The notes under the pieces were generated by a model. The model saw nothing but the letters and a program-made list of their open reading frames with translations. It did not search any database and was not told the origin of the DNA. From Humulus lupulus (lineage: Eukaryota > Streptophyta > Magnoliopsida > Rosales > Cannabaceae), in NCBI RefSeq assembly GCF_963169125.1, contig NC_084798.1, positions 102,751,970 through 102,815,969 on the forward strand: a stretch of DNA of 64,000 nucleotides. Reading direction: 5' to 3'. The position numbers were made by a program, and so were the translations under genes. Numbering within the stretch: the first letter of the stretch is position 1; the number at the start of each line of letters is the position of its first letter. Below, in pieces: positions 1 through 10,069 of this stretch.

Positions 1-54
1 ACTACGAGAAAATCTGCGGTTGACAAAAATACTAGGGTCAACCCCGATACTAGG

Positions 55-525
55 ATGGAAGATGTGGTACAAAATGAACCCTCGGACCACCAAGGTGAAG
101 ACCCGACATCCCGCCAGGATCGGGTCAGTACTGAAGATACGACATACTTAGAAAGAGAAGAAGAGTATGTCCGAGACGGTTACTACAAAGACGGCTACTA
201 CTATGAGAAAGATCCAGAACTGGTCCAAGTAGCCGAAGAACTGGTGGTCACTAAGGCCAAGCTTGCTGAGCAGGAGCGCGTCTCCGAAAAAATGCAGCGC
301 ATAATGGAGCGCCTCCAAAGCAAGTTTGGAGATCTAGGCGACTCGGACGAGGATGTCTCTGTTCTAGGTGGTGCTGATGCCGCCATGCCGGATCCAGCCG
401 CTGCTGGACCATCCAAAGCCGCCCCTAACAAGGGCAAAGAAAAAGTTGGGGAGCCTGTGCGCACTAACGCCCCTGCACCTCCTAAAGGCGTGAATCACCA
501 GGCCGACAGCCCCCCCTCCCCCCCG

Positions 526-570
<45 letters not shown>

Positions 571-2400
571 CGCGCAGAAGGTCTCTGGCGCTCCTAAGCC
601 CAGACGTCCTTCAGCCCCAAGGGGGCACTCTATGCCTAAAGGGCCCGGTGCTAAGGCACCCAGGCCTAGGGGAAGGAACAACCGCCCCAGTGATTCCGTC
701 AACCAAGACGGTCGGGCTGCGGACACGCACTCCGAAGATAGCTGGTCCACGGTGGACCTAAGAAGAAGGTTGGAGGCCAAGTATGAAAAGGCCAAAGGAG
801 AAAAGGCCCGGCCTCGCGGAGATGACCTGCAAAATCATCTTAATGACAAGCTCCGGGGACGTGACCTCCCGGAGAGTGATACAAAGAGGCTCGAGGAACA
901 GATCGCTGCCTTGACCAAGCTGGTCCGGAAGCAAAGTGGGGCCCTGTCAGACTCTGAGGAGGAAGACCCGGAACCATGTATTCGGAGGATCGCGGAAACG
1001 TCCCTCCCGGATAACTTCAAAATGCCTCACATAGAATTATATGAGGGGAGGACAGACCCGCGCACCCATCTAGCTAAATACAACAAAATGATGCAAGTGG
1101 CGCGCGTCAGTGAGGACGCCAAATGCATGTGCTTCTCACTCACCCTTACCAAGTCCGCGGAGGACTGGTGGAAAAGATTAGCTCCCGGATCCATCCACAG
1201 TTGGAAGGAGCTACAGTCCGCATTCAGAAGGCAGTTCATTGCTGCCCGAGACCACGACATGGAGGTTGGTTCCTTAACCAACATCAAGCAGCTACCCAAT
1301 GAGAACCTCAAAGCTTTTATTCAGAGAATGATGGAAGCTGCTGCTAAGACCAAGGTCAGCGACGACATAAAGCTGATCGCCCTTCAATCGGGCCTTACTG
1401 TCGGCTCCCTGCTATGGGGGGAAATGCAAAGGAGACGGGCAGAAACGCTGTCCGAATTCATGTCAAAAGCTCAGGGAATCATCAACCTTGAGGATGCCTA
1501 CCAGCAGGCCTTTGGAGTTCCCCCAGCTCCGACGCCTTCCGTTCCTGCGCCGAGCTTTGCTTCACAAGCTCCCGCACCAGCCCTCACGCTTCCAGGAGCC
1601 CAGTTCACTCCAAGCGTGTATGGGCCTTCCGCGTTTGCTCAGACGCCAAGTCAAACCCATTTCTCTGGGTACGGAGCTGTACAAACCGGATGTAGTATCG
1701 CTCCCGGACCGTCGCAACCGCAAGCGGAAGGCCCAGAAAAAAATCTGAGCCAATCGCGGAATAAACGAGGCGGAAGAAACTCCAACCGGGGGGACCATTC
1801 AAAGAAACTCCGGAAGAACTATGAGCCCAAGTTCACAGAGTACACCAGTTTGATAGACTCATGAGAGAATGTCTATCGGGCGACCTGTAATATGGTCAAC
1901 TACAGGAAGCCGCCGAAAGTGTCTCACGGAGGAAGGCGTCCGCGAGACTCCAATAAGAGGTGTGAGTTCCACGGAGACGTGCGGCACACCACAAACGAAT
2001 GTCTTCAGCTGAAGGATGAGATCGAGTCCCTGGCAAGGGCGGGACACCTCGGTCAATGGGTGAGGATACCCATAATCTATCCCGGACAGGGAGTAGTCCA
2101 CAGAGCTGCATATTCTCCGGGACAGAGGGGGACCGCTAGCGCTCCTGGAGCCGGTCAGCCCCAAGCTCATGGGTCTCAGTTCCCAGCGCTCCCTACTCCA
2201 ACCTCTCCGGCACCCATTGCCTTATTGGCTCCGGGACCCAGAAACCCATATCCGCCCGGCCTTGCTCCGCCACCCGTTGACGGACATGTAGCCACCATTT
2301 CTGGAGGACCGCACCTTGCCGGAAGCACCCGCAACTCCCAGAAAAGGTACTTGAGGGAGTTAGAACACACCGGAGAGATGTGCGCCTTGGTTCAGTCACC
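55..2400 (+). pseudogene. gag: Element A gag (Tat-type capsid and zinc knuckle), frameshifted
   Basis: Three reading-frame blocks (55-597, 632-1864, 1892-about 2400) together form one gag. The first is acidic with a short coiled coil and ends in polyproline. The second holds the retrotransposon capsid domain, with a motif like [18 protein letters not shown] and then QFIAARDHD. The third has a zinc knuckle of the form C-x2-H-x4-H-x4-C around 1960-2010. Gag forms the cytoplasmic virus-like particle that packages element RNA. The start at 55 is the first ATG of the block. The frame is lost in the 44-base C run at 526-569, and a TGA at 1862-1864 interrupts it again. The capsid assignment is strong; whether the C-run length is real or a sequencing error cannot be told. 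Confidence 0.85.
526..569 (+). repeat. 44-base poly-C run inside gag
   Basis: An uninterrupted run of C encodes polyproline in element A gag. The frames on its two sides do not match, so the run carries a net frameshift. Homopolymers this long slip both in replication and in sequencing, so the count is uncertain. Confidence 0.9.
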
Positions 2401-2417
2401 TGCTCAGCGTCCCCGAA

Positions 2418-2930
2418 TGATGGATCTTCCAATCACCTTCACGGAAGATGACGCCCGACATGTGCACTTCCCCCACAACGATCCCCTCGTGGTGGAAGCT
2501 CAGATTGCCAATAAGAAGGTATCACGGATCCTTGTCGATAATGGAAGCTCCGTAAATATCCTCTTCAAAGCTGCCTTCCGCGCGATCGGATTAACCGAGA
2601 CAGACCTGACCCCGTGCCCCATCCAGATTTAGGGGTTCAATGGGGATGCACTCATGCCACTAGGCAAAATTCAACTTCCAGTCACCCTCAGAGGAAAAAG
2701 CGACGCTTGTGCCTTCAAGCACTGCACATTCGTAGTGGTCGACTGCCCCACGGCGTATAATGCTATCCTAGGCCGACCAGTCCTAATCGATTGCGGAGCC
2801 ATAACCTCGATACGCCACTTATGCTTGAAGTTCCCGTGCGACGACGGGCGTATCGGCACCCTCCGGGGAGACCAACGAAGTGCACGTAGCTGTTATAACG
2901 TCTCCGTCCGATCCGTCTACACGGTCCAAG
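2418..2930 (+). pseudogene. pro: Element A aspartic protease, one internal stop
   Basis: The block begins with a conserved lead-in (ITFTEDDA...HFPHNDPLVV). It carries the active-site motif ILVDNGSSVNILF and later the AYNAILGRP motif of Tat-type proteases. The enzyme would cleave the Gag-Pol polyprotein inside the particle. The site reads D-N-G, as in the proteases of elements D and E here, rather than D-T/S-G. A TAG at 2630-2632 splits the domain; the frame resumes directly and continues into RT. Identification is by motif and by position between the zinc knuckle and RT. Confidence 0.85.
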
Positions 2931-3822
2931 AGGCGGTTGTTGCCGCTTCTTTAGCGGAAGATTTACCAGAAACTGAGGGTACCCAAGGGGCATGCGTTGA
3001 CGAACTCGACCCTAGAGTAGGGGTCGAGAGAGCGATAGAGCCGATGGAGGAAGTCGAAGAGGTGATCCTCGACCGGGAAGATCCCACCAAAGTCATTCAG
3101 GTAGGGAAAAACCTTCCATCAGCCATTCGAGAAAAGATCGTGGCCACTGTGAAGAATAATCAGGATATCCTGGCATGGTGCCACGCTGATATGACGGGGA
3201 TTAATCCTAATGTCGCGTGCCACGCACTCAACATAGACCCATCTGCAACTCCAGTTCGCCAAAAGAGGAGGTCGTTAGACCCAGTGAGGGCCGAAGCAGT
3301 CAAAGCTGAAGTGGACAAGCTGATGTCCATAGGCTTTCTCCAGGAGTCACACTATCCCGTGTGGTTGGCCAACCCAGTTCTGGTCCCGAAACCCAATGGG
3401 TCCTGGAGAATGTGCATTGACTTCACGGACCTAAACAAATCCTGCCCGAAAGATTGTTTCCCTCTTCCGCGAATCGATCAGATGGTAGACGCTACTTCCG
3501 GGTATGAACTCTTATCCTTCATGGATGCATACTCCGGATACAACCAGATCAAGATGCATGTCGCGGACCAGGAACACACCAGCTTCCTCACGGACAAGGG
3601 TGTCTACTGTTACGTGGTCATGCCTTTCGGTTTGAAGAATGCTGGGGCGACATACCAGCGTCTAGTAAACAAGATGTTCAAGGACCAGCTAGGGAGGAAC
3701 ATGGAGGTGTACGTAGATGACATGTTGGTAAAATCCAAGACCTCCGAGGACCACAGTGACGACCTTGAGGAAGCTTTCGCCGTGATTCGAAAGTATGGAA
3801 TGAAACTGAATCGGAAGATCCT
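2930..3822 (+). pseudogene. pol: Element A reverse transcriptase, 3' part deleted
   Basis: The frame runs from the protease through an acidic linker into RT fingers and palm. Motifs seen are VLVPKPNGSWRMCIDFTDLN, FPLPRIDQMVDATSG, the MPFGLKNAGATYQR block and the catalytic Y-V-D-D at 3710-3721. The protein would copy element RNA into cDNA. Just after KYGMKLN (about 3812) the family sequence stops. The next residues already belong to the linker before the second RNase H. RT thumb, connection and the native gypsy RNase H (present in B and D) are missing, roughly 0.8 kb by comparison with D. The junction also shifts the frame. Confidence 0.9.
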
Positions 3823-5553
3823 GTCCCGGAACTTCCCACATGGAAGGTCTATGTAGACGGAGCCTCAAATGAAAAAGGAGCTGGAGCAGGGGTCATCCTA
3901 ATATCTCCCCAAGGACATCAGCTCCAGAGTGCCATCCGTTTCGCGTTCCCAGCATCCAACAACGAGGCAGAACACGAAGCCATGCTAGCTGGATTACAAC
4001 TGGCCAGAGAAGTCGGAGCCCAAAAAATCAAAGTATACAGCGACTCCCTACTTGTGGTAAGCCAAATATCCGGGGAATACCAGACGAAAGGCGAAAAAAT
4101 GGCTGCCTACGTGTCTCTCTCCCGCGGACTCCTGCAGCATTTCAAAGGCTACCAAATCCGCCAGGTCCCCCGGGACCAGAACTCACTTGCGGACACACTG
4201 GCCAAGCTTGCAACAGACCCGGAGATTGAACAATATGGCCTGGTGCCCATCGGGCACTTAGAAGCACCTAGTACTGAGACACAGAGGGTAAATTCCATCA
4301 TCGACCATTCCCATTCCTGGATAGGACCCATCCTCAGATTTCTCACCACCGGAGAGCTCCCCACTGATAAAGCTGATGCAAGAAAGCTCCAATTCCAAGC
4401 TCCCCGATACGTGGTTATAGATGGAAAGCTTTACCGCAGGGGGTTGTCCATACCCTTCCTTAGGTGCGTTGCCGGAACCGAAATCAGCACCATCATCCAT
4501 GAGATTCACGGAGGCTTCTGTGGCGACCATACCTCCGGGCTGAGCCTCTCCAAAAAGATCCTTCGACAAGGATACTTTTGGCCCACCATGAAGAAGGATT
4601 GTGTGGATTATGTCAGAAAATGTGAGCAGTGCGAGAAGTACGCCAAGGTTCCGCGAGCGCCGCCTACAGAAATTACCTTAATGACCAGCCCCTGGCCGTT
4701 CGCCGTTTGGGGCATTGACCTAGTAGGTTCCCTTCCAACTGGAAGGGGCGGAGTGAAGTATGCCATAGTCGCGGTAGACTACTTCACCAAATGGGCTGAA
4801 GCTGAACCTATGAACACGGTCACGTCTAAGAAAGCACTGGACTTTGTCATCAGGAATATAGTGTGTCGTTTTGGGCTTCCACGAAAAATTGTGTCCGACA
4901 ACGGGAAGCAATTTGATAGTGAACATTTCACGGACTTCTGTGCTTCGTATGGAATCATCAAAAGTTTTTTCGCAGTCGCCAGACCTCAAGCTAATGGGCA
5001 AGTGGAAGCAGTAAACAAAATCTTAAAGACCACGTTGAAGAAAAAACTCCAAGCATGCAAGGCTCACTGGCCGGAAGAGCTTCCGCGAGTACTTTGGGCC
5101 TATCGCACGATAGAGAGGACTTCGACGGGGCACACACCTTATTCCATGACCTTCGGTTGCAAGGCCGTCATCCCAGTAGAAACTATGATCCCATCTCACA
5201 GGCAGGACACCTACGACCCTACCCAGAACCACGCCCTTCTCCAGGAGTCCCTGGACATGATCGAAGAGCTCCGGGAGCAGTCACAGGTCCAACTCAAAAT
5301 GTACCAAGGCAAGATAGCCCGACACTTCAACACAAGAGTCAAGAGCCGTACATTCGAAGTTGGGGACCTCGTCCTACGGAGAGTATTCCCTGCTACGCAG
5401 GACCCGGGAGTGGGAGTCCTCGGACCCAACTGGGAAGGCCCCTATGAAGTACAAGAAAAAGTGGGCCATGGGACGTATCACTTAAAGAGACTCGACGGAT
5501 CTAAAGTCCCGCGCGCCTGGAACGCGAAGCACCTCCACCGTTACCATCAGTAG
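3823..5553 (+). CDS. pol: Element A additional RNase H plus integrase
   Basis: An open frame begins at the deletion junction with WKVYVDGASNEKGAGAGVIL, the second RNase H acquired by Tat elements. It continues into integrase: the HHCC zinc domain (H...GGFCGDH, CEQCEKY), then D in WGIDLVGSL, D in IVSDNGKQFD and E in ANGQVEAVNK as the D,D,E triad. A C-terminal GPY-like region (LGPNWEGPYEVQ) follows, ending PRAWNAKHLHRYHQ. The stop at 5551-5553 is the natural end. No internal stop is seen, but without an upstream start and a joined RT this is a fragment of the Gag-Pol polyprotein. Integrase would insert the cDNA into nuclear DNA. Confidence 0.88.
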   Translation, partial: VPELPTWKVYVDGASNEKGAGAGVILISPQGHQLQSAIRFAFPASNNEAEHEAMLAGLQLAREVGAQKIKVYSDSLLVVSQISGEYQTKGEKMAAYVSLSRGLLQHFKGYQIRQVPRDQNSLADTLAKLATDPEIEQYGLVPIGHLEAPSTETQRVNSIIDHSHSWIGPILRFLTTGELPTDKADARKLQFQAPRYVVIDGKLYRRGLSIPFLRCVAGTEISTIIHEIHGGFCGDHTSGLSLSKKILRQGYFWPTMKKDCVDYVRKCEQCEKYAKVPRAPPTEITLMTSPWPFAVWGIDLVGSLPTGRGGVKYAIVAVDYFTKWAEAEPMNTVTSKKALDFVIRNIVCRFGLPRKIVSDNGKQFDSEHFTDFCASYGIIKSFFAVARPQANGQVEAVNKILKTTLKKKLQACKAHWPEELPRVLWAYRTIERTSTGHTPYSMTFGCKAVIPVETMIPSHRQDTYDPTQNHALLQESLDMIEELREQSQVQLKMYQGKIARHFNTRVKSRTFEVGDLVLRRVFPATQDPGVGVLGPNWEGPYEVQEKVGHGTYHLKRLDGSKVPRAWNAKHLHRYHQ

Positions 5554-5760
5554 GCCCCGGACTATCTAAAGTCCTTGGTGGACGTAGCAAAAGTGTAAAA
5601 TGTGGAGATAATCCTCCCTGCAGTAAAACACATGCCTAACAGGCTAATTTAATGAAACGCGGAGAGATTCACTCCGCTTTTACTGCATTTTTTATCCCTA
5701 TGTTCAAAGCTGCGTTTTAACAAGTGACCACGCGGTCCGGAGACGTCCGGACCCCACGCT

Positions 5761-5779
5761 CACTTGGGGGGGTATACAT
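5761..5779 (+). promoter_or_regulatory. Internal polypurine-tract-like motif, element A
   Basis: The string CACTTGGGGGGGTATACAT lies 213 bp after the pol stop. It resembles the tract at this element's 3' LTR (CTTGGGGGGTAAA at 11938-11950). Elements C, D, E and F have the same kind of G run at the equivalent place. A role as an extra plus-strand primer is inference. Confidence 0.5.
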
Positions 5780-6084
5780 GGCTAAGGCATAGCCACACGC
5801 CCCTTGAACAAAACATACACAGAACACCACTTATGTGCTAGCATGGTGTCTGAAATTTTTAAATTGTTAAGCTTAGGTTAATTTGTTGCCATAAACATAC
5901 TTGCATTACGTGTCATGTGCGCATTATGTGTTTATGTGAAAATTGCCATTGAAATGTCTGCCATTATGCATCATGAAAATTATCTCCTGTGTAGCCCAGC
6001 GATGAACAGGACTGGGGGTAGGGGCACATTCAGAGAGCTACGCCGAAACACCCCCAACTTCCGGGCAAGTCCTTCAAAAAATAT

Positions 6085-6440
6085 TCCGCGACCGCTGTAA
6101 AGCTTTGCTTCGCAAGCTCCAGCTCCGGGTCTCACAAGGCGAAAGATGGCAAGATCCGCGACCGCTGTAAGCTTTGCTTCGCAGGCTTCAGCTCCGGGTC
6201 TAACAAAATAATGCATGGCGAGCTCCTCGACCACTGCAAGCTTCGCTTCGCAAGCTCCAGCTCTGGGAGCAGATATAATCGATCCCCCAATGACAGCAGG
6301 CCTTGCTTACTAAAGCCCCTGCTCCAAGATCACCCATGGTAGGCGTGATGATTTCCCCGATCGCAACGAACCTTGCCTCGCAAGGCTTTATGCCAAGTCC
6401 CTGAAGTCGGCCACCGTGAGGTCCGCAACGATAGTTAATT
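6085..6440 (+). repeat. Degenerate 70-bp tandem repeat, element A 3' region
   Basis: Units start at 6085, 6155 and 6224, each with TCC(G/T)CGACC(G/A)CTG followed by a TTCGCTTCGCAAGCTCCAGC-like core. More divergent copies fade out towards 6440. It lies in the hypervariable 3' region where Tat/Ogre-type elements commonly carry private tandem repeats. Confidence 0.8.
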
Positions 6441-6996
6441 TTGCTTCGCAAAAATCTAGTCCTAAGTCTAAGCGACGCTCACCAAAAGAACTCCCGTTCC
6501 AGCACCATCCCGCGAAAGCGTATTAAGTGTTTGCCTCGCAAGCTTTGTGAAAATCGCGATGGGGAGATGAAATGGATCACCGTAGCCAACCCAGCGAACG
6601 GTACAACTACAAGTCCCGGGATTGGCTATTTACCTTAGGAAGGCTGAGTACGATGAAAGAGGGAGTCTGGCCATTGGAACCAAGAATCCTCTGCAACCTA
6701 GAAACTACGTGGGAAAGGACATAAGTCGTTGGAGCTTCAAGTTAGAAATGCATAGGTTCTGGCCGTTGGAACCAAAACCTCATGCGCCCCTACTGCAGTT
6801 TCTATCATATAAAAGTATCTACTCTAAGCGCAAAATTAAACAAGGAACTCAGCAGAAAAAGAATGAAGAAATTATTATAATGAAGGCCCTGCGGACCGGG
6901 CATCTGTAATGTTCCCGCAATTAAAAAGAATACAGGTAGCTTCGTCCCACAGGAAAATAAAGGAAAACATAAAAAATAATTAAAGATAAGGCCCCT

Positions 6997-8031
6997 TCAA
7001 GCATTGGGGGTGGCAGCGGTATCCACGTCCAAGGCCTCGAGGTCAGCGGTTTCAACTGGGGCTGGCGGAGTCGGCTCATTGGAAGGCGGAACTTCATCAC
7101 GGGCAGGTTCAGAGGTCCCCGCCTCTCCGGGATCTTCTGCCTCAGGGGCTCTAGCAGGTTCGTCAATGTTGTAAGTTTGGACGTACACCTCTGGGCCTTG
7201 ATCCCACACCTGTAGCTTCTCCCTCATGGCGTCGGCATCCTCTCCCAGATAGCCTAGTACCTCCGGGTTCATTTTCCAGAGTTGATGCATGAGGACCACA
7301 TGCGATATATTAATCGTCCTGTTCAGTACCACCTCGGCATCCTCCTTCTCCTTCAAGCGCTCCGCCTCGGAGGTTGCCAGCTTTTCCTCCGCGACAGCTA
7401 ATTGAGCTTTCAGTTTTTCCATCTCGGCCTTGGATGCATCCCGCTCTCCCTTAAGAGAATCAATCTCCTTGCGCTGCACCTTATTTTGGTTCAACACGGA
7501 TTGCTTCTCGGTCACATGCCCCCTGGCAGTGAATTGCAAGGCTCCGATCTCTTTATCCTTCTCGGCGAGCCCCAACTCCAGCATAGACATGAGATCCCTG
7601 CTCCTCTTATGAAATTGCTCCTCCTCATGCAACTTATTCTGAAGAGTGGCATATTCCTCTTGCCGCTTAAGGAGGAGATCATTTTTCGATTGCAAGCGGG
7701 CTTCCAAGGTATCCTTCTCCTCCCTGGCCTGGGATAGCTCTTCCTGGAGCTTAGAGTTTGTGACCTTCAAGTCATCCAACTGCTGCTTGAACTCCTTCTC
7801 CGCGCTGGCCCGGTACTCTTGGTATTTGGCAAGATATTTCTTCTTCGCCTCTTCCTCAGCCTTGCGCCGAGCCTGGTTAATCTTCTCCGCAGCCTCCCCC
7901 TTTATGCTCTCGACCTGTTGGGACAGATTCTGCTTCTCCGCCTCCAAGGCCTGGCGAGCCACCTGGCTCTCCTCCAGCTGAACCAGAACTGCACCCACCT
8001 CCCGGAACGAGCGTTCCGCGATGAGAGAGGC
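6997..8031 (-). CDS. Element A antisense ORF, last exon (coiled coil)
   Basis: The open frame runs from the acceptor TTGCAG|G at 8032 to the stop at 6997. It is a long coiled coil rich in E, K, Q, R and A, starting ASLIAERSF. It is followed by a motif around LWKMNPEVLGYLGEDAD and an acidic, proline-rich tail. The same plan (coiled coil, W/Y..NPD-like motif, acidic tail) occurs in the antisense genes of C and D and partly in F. No cellular function is known to me. The gene is convergent with pol. An 82-to-85-bp phase-0 intron (8116-8032) joins it to the upstream exon. No stop interrupts this exon. Confidence 0.75.
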   Translation of the reverse strand, partial: ASLIAERSFREVGAVLVQLEESQVARQALEAEKQNLSQQVESIKGEAAEKINQARRKAEEEAKKKYLAKYQEYRASAEKEFKQQLDDLKVTNSKLQEELSQAREEKDTLEARLQSKNDLLLKRQEEYATLQNKLHEEEQFHKRSRDLMSMLELGLAEKDKEIGALQFTARGHVTEKQSVLNQNKVQRKEIDSLKGERDASKAEMEKLKAQLAVAEEKLATSEAERLKEKEDAEVVLNRTINISHVVLMHQLWKMNPEVLGYLGEDADAMREKLQVWDQGPEVYVQTYNIDEPARAPEAEDPGEAGTSEPARDEVPPSNEPTPPAPVETADLEALDVDTAATPNA

Positions 8032-8116
8032 CTGCAAGGAAAGACAACAGAATGAGTTAAGCAGAACCAAATGTGCTGAGACAGATGATCCCAAAATGCA
8101 ACAACTGACGGCTTAC

Positions 8117-9141
8117 CCCGGACAGTTGCTGCTTCACGACATGTGTCAGCAACAGCGAGTCCTTACTGCTACTGATGGCCCATTTCTCAGAATTAAGCTC
8201 GCACAAGCTCAGGGCCATGTCCTCCATCATCTCCGCTCCGAACGGCGCCAATGCACGTCTGAGCCTAGGCACCAGCCTCTTCCCCAAGGCCGAGCCATCC
8301 AAAACCGCTCCGGCCGGGTGAAAGGATCTCACCCCTTCGGCCAGCTCAGCTCTCTTCACGGCAGATAGGTTGTCTGCCCTCCCCTGAACAACAGCCTTCT
8401 CAGCCTCCAACCGCCTCTTCAAAAAATTATCAGCCCGTCTTACACCTTCCAGGAGGGCAGCGGGGAAACGGGTTGGTTTCTGAGGGAAGTGGAACTTCAG
8501 GCCAGGCGGAGGAAGGCTTGTTTGTTGAGAAAGTGGAAGAGGAGGAGAAGAAGGAGACCCCGAAAGGGTGGACTCCCTTTGGACCGGAGCAGGAGGTAGA
8601 CGGGGTATTAGGGACGGTAGCAGAGTCACTACCGCCCCGGTTTGATGTTGCTGCTGATGTTGCTGTTGTTTCGGCTGCTGCTGTGGCGATGTTGATTTTC
8701 TTTGTTGTTGTTGTTGTTGTTGTTGTTGCTTTTGCTGCTGGGGTTGTGGTTGCTGCTGGGAGAGGGTAGTCTGGCGAGGACTGCGCGCGGCCCGGAGGTC
8801 TCCGTCACCTCCGGGGGAAGAATGTCTGAGGCGTTTCCTCTTGTCGCCCTCAGCCTCTCCTCCAGGACGCTTGCTCACCCCAGTCGTCTTCACGGGGAAC
8901 ACAAGACCTTCCCCATCGCTGCTGCTACCCGAGACCATCATGGTCTCGGAAGGCCCATCGGCAGGAGACTTCTCGACCCCCGGAGACACTTGCACCTCGC
9001 CACTTGTCTTCTTGGGAGTGGCAGCTTTACCTCCCCTACCAGCTTTAGCTTTTCGTCCTTTCCCCTTGGACGAGTCTTGGCTGGTGGCAGCCTTCTTAAT
9101 AAGCGAGGTAGCTCTCCCCAACATTTTTGCTTCGGGATGTT
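8117..9141 (-). CDS. Element A antisense ORF, penultimate exon with polyQ
   Basis: The exon runs from an acceptor TTGCAG|A at 9142 to the donor GGG|GTAAGC at 8116. It encodes a basic segment (LIKKAATSQDSSKGKGRKAK), a long glutamine-rich low-complexity stretch from CAA repeats (around 8640-8760), a proline-rich part, and an alpha-helical region ending KQQLSG. The equivalent exon in D (35700-36172) begins with the same phase-1 junction and a similar basic/proline-rich segment. The frame is open throughout. The function is unknown; the low-complexity composition suggests a disordered linker. Confidence 0.7.
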
Positions 9142-9339
9142 CTGCAAGAAACGTACGAAGCAAGGTTAACGAACCAGCAAGCAATGAGCAAGAAGATAAG
9201 CAGAAGAAAAGACAGTCAACAACATAAAAGCACAAGCGAGTCCGCCAGCAGGGAACAAGGAACAAAAAAGAGAGACATTTGAGAGGGACGACCATGCACG
9301 AGAAACGTGGATGGCCTTCCCCGAGCGAAACAAGACACC

Positions 9340-9976
9340 GCTTCCTGCTCCAGGAAGCTCCTGTACTCCTTGAAGTCCGGGAATGACATGCTGAGGGAAG
9401 AAGGGTCAACCATGATGACACCTTCTGGCAGACTACCGTCACTCAAACACCCGAGGAGCTCATCTACCCTATCGCAATATCTGTCAAAGGGTACCCTACG
9501 CGGATCTAGCCTAAGGAAGTGGGGATCGAACCCCATCTGAGAGGTCCGGGAAACCTCAGATAGGCTGGGGGTGTGAATCAATCGAAAGCTAGCCTTACCT
9601 ATCCCGGAGGTGCCAGCTCCCGGAGTCCCTTCATTGGGGTATGCCACGGCGTAGCGAGCCTCAATTTCTTCTTCCTCCGACTGGGGGTCGGGGAACCTCT
9701 CCGCCTAACTGGGGGACAAATTATTCTCGTCCTGGACTGCCTGGCAGATCACCTTGGACAGTTCCTGGGCAATCTGCTCCCGGACGTCAGCGGACACCTG
9801 ACTTTGCCCCCTGCCACTCACTGGCTCAATATTTTAGAAGGAGGCGAGTAGCCCATACTCTCTCAGAGATTCGGTGGTCACAAGTCCTTCCACCTTCAGC
9901 TCTTCCTCCGAGAGCCCCTCGTAGAATTGCGACCTCCTTATCATCTCCGCACAGCGAGGCGTCCGCGGGATGGCTT
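9340..9976 (-). pseudogene. Element A antisense ORF, third domain exon, broken
   Basis: After an acceptor TTTGCAG at 9977 the frame reads EAIPRTPRCAEM and a segment ending LVTTESLREYG. It then hits a stop near 9833 and changes frame. Another frame (with a stop near 9705) carries an acidic stretch and, within 9216-9647, a domain with LDPRRVPFDRYCDRVDELLG and VIMVDPSSLS. This aligns by eye with FNPRQLVQ...VVVDNTLTF of element D (35200-35360). The donor is uncertain; possible GT sites lie between 9350 and 9280. The block is therefore one damaged exon of the antisense gene. Confidence 0.6.
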
Positions 9977-10069
9977 CTGCAAAATTCAAACATGGGTGTC
10001 AAAGATCCTCCCGGAAGGCAAATCAAACGTGGTGAAACAAAGTTAAAAAATAAAGGAAGGAGCACTTAC

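Larger units (their letters stand above)
5554..6996 (+). other. Element A region between pol and antisense gene, non-coding
   Basis: About 1.4 kb lies between the pol stop and the end of the convergent antisense gene. It holds a second polypurine tract at about 5766 and a degenerate 70-bp tandem array from 6085. I see no protein motif in any frame; small ORFs here have no recognisable content. Confidence 0.7.

Noticed and set aside
8473..9227. Several + strand ORFs opposite the antisense exon of A
   Set aside because: They are shadows of the polyQ/proline-rich exon; one is a run of Val/Leu from GTT repeats.
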